DNA from: Hymenopellis radicata
Lineage: Eukaryota; Basidiomycota; Agaricomycetes; Agaricales; Physalacriaceae
DNA length: 27,783 nucleotides
Assembly (NCBI GenBank): GCA_015501595.1
Contig: JADNRX010000655.1
Location: 1-27,783, forward strand
Reading direction: 5' to 3'
Shown here: positions 18,054 to 26,294 of the stretch, piece after piece
How positions within the stretch are numbered: position 1 is the first letter of the stretch
How the letters are laid out: each line of letters begins with the position of its first letter
Notes under the pieces: generated by a model
Told to the model about the DNA's origin: nothing
The model's input: the letters and a program-made list of their open reading frames with translations, nothing else
Databases searched by the model: none
Translations under genes and position numbers: made by a program

Positions 18054-19805
18054 TCAGTACTGCGGTGTGGGCGTCCTTTGGAGGGCGTACCGGTCGCGCC
18101 ATGCTTGTTCGTCAATGTACCGCTCGTCATACTCGACGAAGAGGTCGGGTTGGCTTTCGTCGTCGCTCTCAGAAATAGATCCGAGGTCGGGCATCGATGA
18201 CGGGCTGCGAGAGAGAGACGATGGTTGGTAGGAGGAAGGATGGTATGACGGTGAGCGCGTGTGTGATGTGGACGCGATGGGCTTACCCCCGTCGCCCATA
18301 ATCGTTCCGGCCGGTTCGCCTTCCTTCGGGCCCATGATGTATTTCTTCACCATATCGTGGAGTGGCCCGTTTCCTGGGCGTGTCTGAGGCACGAACTGGC
18401 CTCCGAAGTAGCGCTTTCCTGGACCTGGGATTGTCGACCCGTCGCGGAGTTTGCGTCCCAGGTATTCGATGTCTGGGGTGCTGGTCGGTTTGGTGGTAAC
18501 GGCGTCATGCGACGCGCTCCTCCTGGCGAATACTTCCTGCCCGATTCTCGCCCTCGCCTCTGTAGTCCGGCCCGTAGCCTCTGCTTCTTTCATCTCTCGC
18601 TGGATGTGCTTCTTCATTCCGCGGCTGAGGCTCGGTGATCTTCCTTGGTGAGGCGTACCTTGCGTAGCGGTCGCGGCGGACGCTCGTGTGGGGAATGGTG
18701 TCGCGCGCCGGCCTGCGACTTTCGCGGTAGTTGTCTTCAGAGGCGTGGCACGGCGACTGGTGTATGTGGGTGCACACGGGCTTTGTTGGTGGCCTGCCTG
18801 TCCACGATGTTCAGAGCACTGTGTGTGGACTGACTGCACACGGCCTTGCTGATCGACTGGGACGAAGCTGATTCGGGATGGGGGTCGTTTTGCGTTCTAT
18901 GGTCGTCATATTTGGAGAGGCCACACAGAGCAACTTCCCGGCGAAGAGCAGCGTTTTCCGGCTTTTGCAACTCGTCGGCAAACTTGTTGATTTGGAGGAC
19001 AAGACCAGCAGCGAGTGCCTCTGTGAGAGGGTTCGTGTATGCCGGGTCCTGAATATCACTGGTGAATTGGACACACCCGCTCCCTCGAACAAGGTAGAAT
19101 TCCCCGGGGTGTCGCTGGCAGTTAGCAAGGCCCTCTCTGAACCTGTGCTCGGGAGCGGTGGGTTTTTGGATCGTCCGAACTCCTCCGTCGTTTCGACGCC
19201 CGAACAGTTGGCGCTCGACTGCGGTCCGTCCCAGGACTTCAGCGATGGGCTGAGCTTTGGCGTGTTCGTTCGCCATGGCCTGGGGATCCTCTCCGAACTG
19301 CCAGTTGATGTCAAATAACGCGTGAAGTTCGGCACACCAGTCATGCATGACCATCTGGTCGCGGAATGCATGAAAGTGACTGTAGACGTCGTTTAGTGGA
19401 AGGATGGGGTAGCCGTTTCGGCGGTAGTACGCTTCCGTGAGCCTCAAGCGGCTCTGTGATTAATTGGTTAGTGCCACGGTTGCGGGACTAGCGGCGACGA
19501 CATACCAGGCTTTCGTAAATTCCCTGGATGTGGAGGATGCGTTCTTGAAAGTCAGCATGGCTGTGCTGCGCTTGTGCGATGAGGCCTGCATAAAGGTTTT
19601 TGGCGAGCTGCGCCTGGAGTCTGATGCCCGCCTGTCGGGAGAGATTCGAGACTTCCAGTGGTGGCGGTTTGGGGTCACGATATTCAGCAACGGACACTCT
19701 GATTGTTTCCTGGTCCAGGTTGGCGTTGAAGCCAGCGACTTGACGTTGTGGCGCAGGTTGCATGATCGATGCTTCAGGTGTCTGGATGGCGGAACAGATA
19801 ATCAT
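18054..19805 (-). CDS. Antisense gene 2 of the LTR element: about 551-residue protein of unknown family
   Basis: The proposed exons on the minus strand are 19805-19506, 19453-18842 and 18797-18054 (300, 612 and 744 nt, all whole codons). Intron 1 (19505-19454, 52 nt) is convincing: donor GTATGT, branch CACTAAC, acceptor ATCACAG. The second change of frame can be read as a 44-nt intron (18841-18798, donor GTGTGC, acceptor GGACAG, weak branch) or as a one-base loss. The N-terminal third is helical (QAGIRLQAQLAKNLYAGL ... ERILHIQGIYESL). The middle has EAYYRRNGYPILPLNDVY and FDINWQFGEDPQAM. The C-terminal half has a charged helix (MKKHIQREMKEAEATG), a GPGKRYFGGQFVPQTRPGNG block and a Ser/Pro-rich acidic tail. 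The first ATG after an in-frame stop is 19805; an earlier exon between 19806 and 20143 is possible. I do not recognise the family. Confidence 0.55.
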
Positions 19806-20134
19806 TTTTATGGGTGCCGTGGCTTCTGTGCCCTTGTCACATTCGTATGGTGCAAATTTTCGCTCCCAGGGCGTTATTGAAGGCTCCGCGTCCGTTATTC
19901 AAGGCGCACCACGTCCTTCAGTCGGTTTCGCGGAGGAGTTGCCTTTTTAGGCGTGTCCGGTTATTCTTCACTAAGTCGCCTCCTCGTCGATTGAATTCCT
20001 CATGTGGGCCTGTCGTCTTGGCCTCCCGCTGCTTTCATCGTCGTTCCCGCCTATCTCGGCGTCTGTTGGCCTCGCATCGGTGCACGTGTGCGCGTCACGT
20101 ATTTCGGCCCCTTCGGTTCCGAAATCTTTTGGTC
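19806..20134. other. Upstream region of antisense gene 2
   Basis: The minus strand has protein-like text in different frames (KKATPPRNRLKDVVRL, NGRGAFNNALGAKI, WERKFAPYECDKGTEAT), interrupted by stops and frame changes I could not resolve by splicing. Either a decayed first exon or 5' UTR is present. On the plus strand no gene is supported. Confidence 0.35.
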
Positions 20135-20143
20135 GGGGGGTGA
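20135..20143 (+). promoter_or_regulatory. Putative polypurine tract (plus-strand primer)
   Basis: GGGGGGTGA lies directly against the 3' LTR, the place where the RNase H-resistant primer for plus-strand DNA is expected. It is short and has one pyrimidine. Confidence 0.55.
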
Positions 20144-20570
20144 TGTACCGATCGTGCACTCCCTGTGCACGAATCGGTAACAATCCCTCGGTCCGGGATT
20201 GCCTAGGAGGCACGATCGCGAGGATAGGAACAGGTACGCGTATTCACGCGTACCTTGAGGGTCCTCCCTCGTTCCTTGACTCCTTCTCTTCTTGATCCCT
20301 CCTGCACCCTCGTCTCACCTCGGGTGCCTCGATGACTCTTTCCTTATCATAGCACATCCTTCTGATTCTTAGGTATAGGGTCTACTCCTTTTCATTTAGG
20401 TATTTAGCCTATGTAGTTCCCCTAGGTACAGTAGCTTTCCAACCCCCCACAATACAGGCCTCTTTCTCTGCCTCTCTCTGTGGGACCTCTCGAGCTCATC
20501 CCCAACACACGTGATTAGTGGATCCGCGCGTAAGAATACGTTCTTGCGCACATCGGGACTCGAGTGCACA
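20144..20570 (+). repeat. 3' LTR
   Basis: 427 bp, identical to 7806-8232 except C at 20355 for T at 8017. It has the same TG...CA ends and the same four 5' hairpins. It is followed by GTACC, which does not match the 5' flank GGTGG. Confidence 0.97.
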
Positions 20571-20858
20571 GTACCACCACAACACTCGATCGCCCGCAGA
20601 CCTACGGAACACTGGCAAGCTCGACCCACTCCGTGATGACATTCTCTTTGATCCTGACGCTTATGAAAACTGGAGGAAACATGACTGGCTGGCAACCCAT
20701 ACGCCTCCTCGGCGTGCAGGCGAATAACCCATTCCGTCGACCGTTTAAATCCTGGATCTCACCGCGTTGGAGAAGCGACAGCTTTGTGTGACGGCAGCCA
20801 AGACGTTGGTTCGGAGTTGCTGCCATAACGATTCCGGGAACGACAACCCTACCGCCAC
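20571..20858 (+). other. 3' flank of the LTR element with an orphan exon-like frame
   Basis: The plus strand reads NTGKLDPLRDDILFDPDAYE then NWRKHDWLATHTPPRRAGE before a stop at 20725-20727. The composition looks protein-like and it could be an exon of a host gene interrupted by the LTR element, but I cannot name a family. No matching partner was seen in the left flank (7502-7805). Confidence 0.25.
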
Positions 20859-21175
20859 CTAGACGGAAGAAGGCCACAGGAGAATGGAAGACTGTACATA
20901 AAAAAAGTTCAACGTGAACAAGGAGAAGCTTACAGTGCCATTAATCGATTCCCCGACCCCTCCAATGAACACACCTACAATCCCGTACCTGTCGCAATAT
21001 GGGTAGGGCAGCGAGAAATCTGCAAGAGCAGACGAGAAAGCACCAGGGTTTGTCCCGACCGTATGGACCTCCCCGCAAGGCCCAAGCACTCGTGAATGTT
21101 CAACTGACGTGCCTGAAACAGCAGCGCCGAAGGGGCTGAGAAAACGGACGCGACCAAGGCAAGTGGGCGTAACAT
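20859..21175 (-). pseudogene. Small secreted protein, probably frame-shifted
   Basis: From ATG at 21175 the minus strand encodes a signal-like start, MLRPLALVASVFSAPSALLF, then QARQLNIHECLG. Protein-like text continues in the adjacent frame: GPCGEVHTVGTNPGAFSSAL, DFSLPYPYCDRYGIVGVFIG and GGVGESINGT. A 42-nt intron with donor GTAAGC and acceptor TGTACAG then leads to SSILLWPSSV and a TAG at 20859-20861. The change of frame near 21090 again equals one missing base; an alternative splice would remove a conserved-looking cysteine. The size, signal peptide and cysteines suggest a secreted protein. The family is not identified. Confidence 0.4.
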
Positions 21176-21817
21176 CAAGAAGGGCGCGCCAAGTGCCAAA
21201 TAGATAGTAAGGCAATCCTACTTTTTCTTTACGCGTACGGTCTCTTTACCGACGTGGAAAGCGTCAGCGAAGAAGTCCAAGAACAAACGACCAACATACC
21301 TTTCATAGGTTTGACGAGGGAAAACTCGAGTTGATATGGGCGTGAAAGACCACAAGAGGCTTAGGACAGAACCACGCGCTATAGGATGCTAGGGTGATTA
21401 CGCGACGTGTCCATCCTAAGGGAATGGCGAGATAAGCAACCAGAAGCAAGTGTGAGAACACTTGAACTCAAGCATTCATGACAGTCAAAAGTCCGTCGAA
21501 TACAAGTCAGTTGTCTTGGTCGAACGTATAGCTCTGGATCGATTGTTCGCCAGCGTACATCCACACATTACGGCAGCGACGGTTGACCTTCCCGCACACG
21601 ACGATAATTACTCTGCAACACAGACTTCCACGCCGCCTACGAATGATACAGAAAGGTTCAAACCCAAGGACATGATCTACGCGCGTCCGAGGTCGAGGTG
21701 GAGAAAGGTCTGGACGGGAATCAAAATCTCTAGTTTACACAGTACAGCACCAAGGAAAATAAATGTACTCGCACTGCACCGTGTTCGACTGATTGTATCT
21801 GAAAGAGCGAGACGCGT
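21176..21817. other. No supported gene
   Basis: A 121-codon plus-strand frame at 21462-21827 starts with ATG but has no recognisable motifs, signal peptide or splice signals, and it runs into the border of the MITE at 21825. I treat it as chance. The part next to 21176 should hold the upstream region of the secreted-protein relic. Confidence 0.4.
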
Positions 21818-21824
21818 CTACATT

Positions 21825-22426
21825 TGAGTACGGGCCTTGGGTGCCAAATCGATGGCCTGTTTGCACTTGTTTGGTGTCTGCGAAACGACGCGAAGTGATG
21901 GCAAACTCACCTTTCAGAGACTTCTGGGGATATTCTCACATACATTTAGCTGTCATAAATATTCTAGAGTAAGTATAATGTCCTTGCCATGAAATAATGA
22001 CCAACAGCTGCTGTGGGGGCCTTGACCCGACGTCCAAAGCCATTGACGCGACTGATCGACATGCTGATCGCACGCTGATTCACAACAACTTGCAGACCGA
22101 GTAGCACCACGCACACTTACTCAATACAGCTCAAACAACTTGCATCGAGCTCTGATGATAAATACACATGCAGCCCTGGGAGCAGAATTTTCTTAAATGC
22201 TCGAAAAAAATTTGGCATTTCCAACATTGATCCAACTACGAAGAAAGACAAAATTCTACTCCCAGGGCTGCATTCTAAATATGTTTCTGAACATTTTTTG
22301 TCTATGGAAGTTGTGGATCTGGCATCGTGTTGGACCCCCACAGCGTCCACAAGATTCATGCCATGAAACCAGTGGAACAAACAAGTGCAAATAGGCCGTG
22401 GATTTGGGTGCCAAGGCCCGTACTCA
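21825..22426. mobile_element. 602-bp MITE with about 50-bp imperfect inverted repeats
   Basis: The left end, TGAGTACGGGCCTTGG followed by a GTGCCAAAT block and TTTGCACTTGTTTG, is matched in inverted orientation at the right end (22377-22426) with several mismatches. The element is flanked by the 7-bp direct repeat CTACATT (21818-21824 and 22427-22433). It encodes no transposase. A 7-bp duplication does not settle the superfamily. Confidence 0.85.
22168..22273. mobile_element. 106-bp fold-back element nested in the MITE
   Basis: Arms at 22168-22191 and 22250-22273 start ATGCAGCCCTGGGAG and match in inverted orientation at 23 of 24 positions. They enclose a 58-bp A/T-rich spacer. This is either a second, much smaller inverted-repeat element or an internal hairpin of the MITE. 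No clear target duplication is visible beyond the arms. Confidence 0.75.
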
Positions 22427-22636
22427 CTACATTGTTTGTTCGTGTATATCTACAGGTCATCTGATCTCGTCTTCCCGTCTCTTCTTCCATCCCTCTTTTT
22501 GGAGTTCTGTTAGTCTGTCTGGAGATCAATCGCAATGCTCCTCGCATCTCGCACCTGAAATTGGAGATATCTACTTGCTTTGCGCGACTACTCAGCCAGG
22601 CCCTCCGATTATTTTTGCACTTTGAAACCTCCGGTC

Positions 22637-23631
22637 ATGATATCCCCCGCGGTACGCAGTCGCACAGAGCTTACTCCCGCCCATCTTCTGCTGATTTCAA
22701 ACGCGGTCTTCGGCTCCACAATTCCGGATGAAGCTTTCCTAGGACTCGCGAGCAGTCGAACAAAATTCGATGAATTAGGGGTTTAAATGCTCTCGACCTC
22801 GGTAAGTGGCGCCTTCGGCATGTTGAAGCAATAACCCTTCCCGGGATGATTTTGACTTGATAGTATGAACGCGGGAGGTACGTGATGTTATTTACTTGAT
22901 CTTCTCAGGCATTCGATACTTGAGGAGAAGCAACTGCCTGTCCAATGTCGAAGGGGTAGGGCGACCTATCAGCGACTTGCTGAACACACAGATCTTCTGC
23001 TGTGTACTTTACTACACGGCGATCTTCGCCACGTCAAAGAGGCATGTATACCAGCGATCCAAGCGCCCATATTGGAACTGAACACTCTTTTGTTAGTTGC
23101 ACGCGGCGAACGGCCTTTGTAGCATCGTATGCTGGGTTGCGCTTTGTTCGGTCCACGCCGTCAGCGCATTCCCGTTCGGTCTTTTGTTCTTCTAGACTCG
23201 CCCGGTACACACTTTGTCAAGTTTTCCCATTGCTTATATTTTCCAACGGCATTGATTCAATTAAATCGTTGATCGGTGCTGCTAGGAGCCTGAACTCTTT
23301 GTGCGCTTCGTTACACTGTTACTCGAATCCGCGACGCGGACATCAACATTCGGTACCAATCTGAGGTCAACTGGAAGTTCTACCTCGCCGAATCGTTCAT
23401 CGCTGAATCCCCCAGTGCTAATGACGCGTGCCACACGGGTAAGTGAATATGACCACGTTCGTCGGCCTGAATAGCAAAGTTGTTCTCCAAGACGTCTGGC
23501 TCTTCTCCGATGCCCAAGGAGAAAAAGCTATCTACGACGAGATCCTCCCGGCGCTCAAGAAAGTGGACGATCGGCTTGCTGCAGGTACACCCTGGGCCTG
23601 GACAAATCCCCCGAGGTTGAGTGACTCCTGA
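22637..23631 (+). pseudogene. Possible relic of a FunK1-type protein kinase gene
   Basis: Scattered exon-like pieces occur on the plus strand: RSRTELTPAHLLLISNAVFG (from 22637), INIRYQSEVNWKFYLAESF followed by a GTAAGT donor at 23439, and SKVVLQDVWLFSDAQGEKAI then YDEILPALKKV (23475-23570). KVVLxDVWL followed by an acidic/E-K...YDEI segment resembles the start of the kinase domain in basidiomycete FunK1 proteins. I see no intact catalytic HRD or DFG region, and frames change between pieces. The assignment rests on short motifs from memory. Confidence 0.3.
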
Positions 23632-23639
23632 CCAAATTG

Positions 23640-24009
23640 ACGATTGCCTGCGGGCCTCGAATTATTCTTGAAGAAGACCACATTTCAACGGAACCCTGTT
23701 TCTGAACCCTGTCACGGTCTGATGAGCGCTCCAGCTTCAAGCCCGTTTCACCTACCGTTTACAATGGAGCAGCCTCCGTCGGACCTAGGACCTCGCGGTT
23801 GTCGTAAATCTCCACACCTAACAGCCTCACCTACGGACTACATAAGAAGCGGCTCTTGATGTATCATGTACATCTCAACGGCCGGTGTTTTTCGCACTTG
23901 TTCATTGTCTCGCGACTCGCCGCTCCCTCACCGCAACCTGCTCGTGGGTGTCCTTAACGCGTCTGCTATATCATACTGATATTTTTTTCTTTAGTCTTGA
24001 ACTCCTACA
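23640..24009 (+). promoter_or_regulatory. Upstream region of the halogenase-like gene with a probable 5'-UTR intron acceptor
   Basis: ATACTGATATTTTTTTCTTTAG (branch-like ACTGAT near 23974-23980; acceptor ends at 23994) lies 15 nt before the ATG. Because TGA occurs in frame just before the ATG, the intron would be in the 5' UTR. The start context is CTACAATGG. Confidence 0.45.
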
Positions 24010-25938
24010 ATGGCGATTGATGCCGTTCGACGCTTCACTGAGCTTCGGCGCCAGCACCCAGAGCTCTCGGACACGCAGTTGCTCAATTCCAACAACCCCA
24101 GAGGCTTCACGGGCACTGCTGATGTCGTAGTCGCCGGCGCTGGCATGCTTGGCTTGTGCTATGCCGTCCACCTTAAAAACATCGCGCCAGACTTGAAGAT
24201 CGACATCTTCGAGAAGAGCCTTACTCCCATCCAGAAGATCGGCGAATCTACCCTCTCTCCCTTTGCCACCTTCACCACCGGCGATGTCCTTCCATATGAC
24301 TACCTCCTTCGTATATTCGCTCTGAAAGATGGCTTACATTTCTACAGCGTCGACCAAGAAGGTCGCGAGGTCACTGCACAAGATATCGGTGGGCTCGACA
24401 TCGCATTCCAGCTCGACCGGCGTATGTCGGAGCTCTTCATGACTATGTGGGCTCAGAGCTTGGGCATTAACGTGTACCACGGCGTCGCAGTTGACTTCGA
24501 GGTCTCCGCCGGCGGTTCAATCACCACCGATCTGAGCCTTGACGAGCTAACTATTCCCAAACCAGACATTCCCATCCGACCCTTCTCGACGCCGAAGGTC
24601 CTCTTGAAGGACTCTTCCAACACCATCGGTACTAGTATCGATGCGCGCCTTGTCTGCGACGCCTCCGGTTTCTCTCGCCGCCTCACAGGCAAGTTTGGCG
24701 CTCGGGAGAAGTTCGAGAGCTCTTGGAACACTAACGCGTACTGGACCTACTTCCGCGAAAAAAACACCAGCATCATCGAAGACCGACTGCTGGCCTGGGA
24801 CTACCCCGCCACTAAGCATCTCTGCTTCCCCGAGGGCTGGGGTTGGTTCATCGGGCTCATTTCATGGGAGCGTGCACCGCTAGCCAATCTCATGGACCTG
24901 TGCGCCCAAATCATCACCAGCGCTGCAGCCGGCATTCCCGCCGACAAGATCCCCTGCACCCGCGCTCTGTCCAAGACGTTCAACTGCCCTTACGAGTTCA
25001 TCACGTCGATCGGCTGGGCCGTGCGCGATGACTTCCAGCTTCCCAGTGACTTGTCGTCGTACGGCTCGGGCGAGGGCGAGCAGAAGTTCAACTTCTTCAA
25101 GAAGCGCTACCCGACCATCGACAAACTGTTGACCGAAAGCTACGAGATCCTGCCCAACTACTACGGCAAATTCACCTACTTTGTGAAGAAGGGGTTGGCA
25201 TACCGCAGCCCTGTCGTCGCGGGTGAGGGATGGCTGGCGATCGGCAACTCAGCAGGCTTCACAAACCCGCTCATTTCGCCGGGCATCAATGCTGGCGTGG
25301 CTGGATCCTGGAGCGCCGCCAATCTGACAGCGCAGGTGCTCGCTGCCCCAGCGCATGAGGCGAAGAGAGCCATGATGGCGGCAGCCAAGGAGCACCAGAG
25401 GTTCATGTACGACTTCGCGTTGCCGAGGCTTTTCAACATGAATCGCCTGTGGCACAATGCGTTCCGCGACCACCGCCTGTTCGAGTCCATCCCGAAGACA
25501 CTCTGGTCTGCATCGTTTGAGGAGGTGGATGACCATTACTTTGGCGTCCAGCGGCAGCAGCTGTACTCGCAAGCGGATGCGAACTGGATGCTTGGGTCCG
25601 GGCTCGACGCCTTCCAGGACCTCTGCGCCGAGGTGTTGCCTATTCTCGATGGCCCCAATGGTGGTGCCCAGCCGTCGGAAGAAGATGTGGCGAAGGTACT
25701 TGCGATTGCGGGACGGGTTGTGCAGGAGCGGACTGAAAGGTGGCCCCAGAATTCCTGGGGTAACTGGTTGAGGCAGTACGATCACAAGTTGCAGAAAGTG
25801 CCGGGCAAGAGAACTCGCAACGCGGGCTTCTTGGTGGAGGCGACGAGGTGCATCTCGTGCAGATACTTTGTGCACAACCGCTCGACTATGTGTCCAGTCT
25901 GCGGGGAAAAAGACGCGTGGAATAAGAGCAAAGAGTAG
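24010..25938 (+). CDS. Flavin-dependent halogenase-like oxidoreductase with a C-terminal zinc ribbon
   Basis: A single 642-codon open frame without introns. The N-terminal Rossmann region has VVVAGAGMLGLCYAVHL (GxGxxG at residues 43-48) for FAD. GESTLSP (78-84) matches the halogenase GE(A/S)T(L/V)P segment. ALKDGLHF holds Lys106, at the place of the catalytic lysine of flavin halogenases. LVCDASG is at 214-220. WGWFIG (277-282) matches the WxWxIP signature except that P is replaced by G. GNSAGFTNPLISPGINAG (412-429) matches the C-terminal FAD motif, with N for the usual D. These features place it near PF04820. The last 30 residues hold C614-x2-C617 and C628-x2-C631, a zinc-ribbon-like tail I do not associate with standard halogenases. 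The substrate is unknown. Halogenation is likely but not certain because of the altered signature; a related FAD monooxygenase is the alternative. Confidence 0.85.
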   Translation: MAIDAVRRFTELRRQHPELSDTQLLNSNNPRGFTGTADVVVAGAGMLGLCYAVHLKNIAPDLKIDIFEKSLTPIQKIGESTLSPFATFTTGDVLPYDYLLRIFALKDGLHFYSVDQEGREVTAQDIGGLDIAFQLDRRMSELFMTMWAQSLGINVYHGVAVDFEVSAGGSITTDLSLDELTIPKPDIPIRPFSTPKVLLKDSSNTIGTSIDARLVCDASGFSRRLTGKFGAREKFESSWNTNAYWTYFREKNTSIIEDRLLAWDYPATKHLCFPEGWGWFIGLISWERAPLANLMDLCAQIITSAAAGIPADKIPCTRALSKTFNCPYEFITSIGWAVRDDFQLPSDLSSYGSGEGEQKFNFFKKRYPTIDKLLTESYEILPNYYGKFTYFVKKGLAYRSPVVAGEGWLAIGNSAGFTNPLISPGINAGVAGSWSAANLTAQVLAAPAHEAKRAMMAAAKEHQRFMYDFALPRLFNMNRLWHNAFRDHRLFESIPKTLWSASFEEVDDHYFGVQRQQLYSQADANWMLGSGLDAFQDLCAEVLPILDGPNGGAQPSEEDVAKVLAIAGRVVQERTERWPQNSWGNWLRQYDHKLQKVPGKRTRNAGFLVEATRCISCRYFVHNRSTMCPVCGEKDAWNKSKE

Positions 25939-26069
25939 GCGCGTCTAGGGGCTAGGTCAGTGGTTTTGCACTTCTTCAGTGAGGATTTATCTGACTTTGA
26001 TCTGCAGCGCTTCGACTATCTGTGGGTGGTCGTATGTTGTCTGTCTATAGTTCACCCGCTGAGTGTCTC
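25939..26069. other. 3' flank of the halogenase-like gene
   Basis: A short spacer between the stop of the halogenase-like gene and the convergent exon on the minus strand. No polyadenylation signal stands out. Confidence 0.4.
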
Positions 26070-26294
26070 TCAACAGGCGAGCGGAGCCTGCTTCTGTCGG
26101 CGTAAATTACAGGTCTGGCCCGACGCATTCAAACTGTAGCAAGTGATATCTTGATTTATGTAAGGCCAATAATACCATAATTTGGTCGCGTTGTCGACTT
26201 TGGCACTGAATGAAAGATCGTCAGTATATCCCGAGAGAGTGACGCAGACTCCCGCCAAATTTGGGCAATTATAACAATTCTTTGCGGCATTGTT
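26070..26294 (-). CDS. Last exon of a possible small cysteine-rich secreted protein
   Basis: After an acceptor-like CGATAG (26299-26295) the minus strand is open for 74 residues: NNAAKNCYNCPNLAGVCVTL, then SGYTDDLSFSAKVDNATKLW and YYWPYINQDITCYSLNASGQ, ending ...CNLRRQKQAPLAC. Six cysteines and two NxS/T sites suggest a secreted protein. A donor-like GTACAA near 26348 and branch-like CCTGACC make a ~54-nt intron plausible. The first exon with a signal peptide was not found with confidence, so this is a partial call. Confidence 0.38.
   Translation of the reverse strand, partial: NNAAKNCYNCPNLAGVCVTLSGYTDDLSFSAKVDNATKLWYYWPYINQDITCYSLNASGQTCNLRRQKQAPLAC

Larger units (their letters stand above)
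7806..20570 (+). mobile_element. Ty3/Gypsy-type LTR retrotransposon, 12.8 kb, defective, with antisense genes and a nested hAT-like insertion
   Basis: Two 427-bp direct repeats bound the element. A primer-binding-like TGG site follows the 5' LTR after 2 nt, and a G-rich tract precedes the 3' LTR. The order inside is gag, protease, reverse transcriptase, RNase H, integrase (8288-16075), which is the Gypsy order. About 4 kb then follow before the 3' LTR, holding two spliced genes on the opposite strand. Gag is split by a 1,096-bp insertion. The LTRs differ at one position (T at 8017, C at 20355), so insertion looks recent, but the sense genes carry nine frame changes, one stop and a damaged start. 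The 5-bp flanks GGTGG and GTACC do not match, so no target duplication is evident. Confidence 0.95.

Noticed and set aside
18798..18841. Firm call of a second intron in antisense gene 2
   Set aside because: The splice sites are weak and the same frame step is produced by a one-base loss, as elsewhere in the window; both readings are kept open.
21462..21827. 121-codon plus-strand gene
   Set aside because: No motif, splice signal or signal peptide, and it runs into the MITE border.
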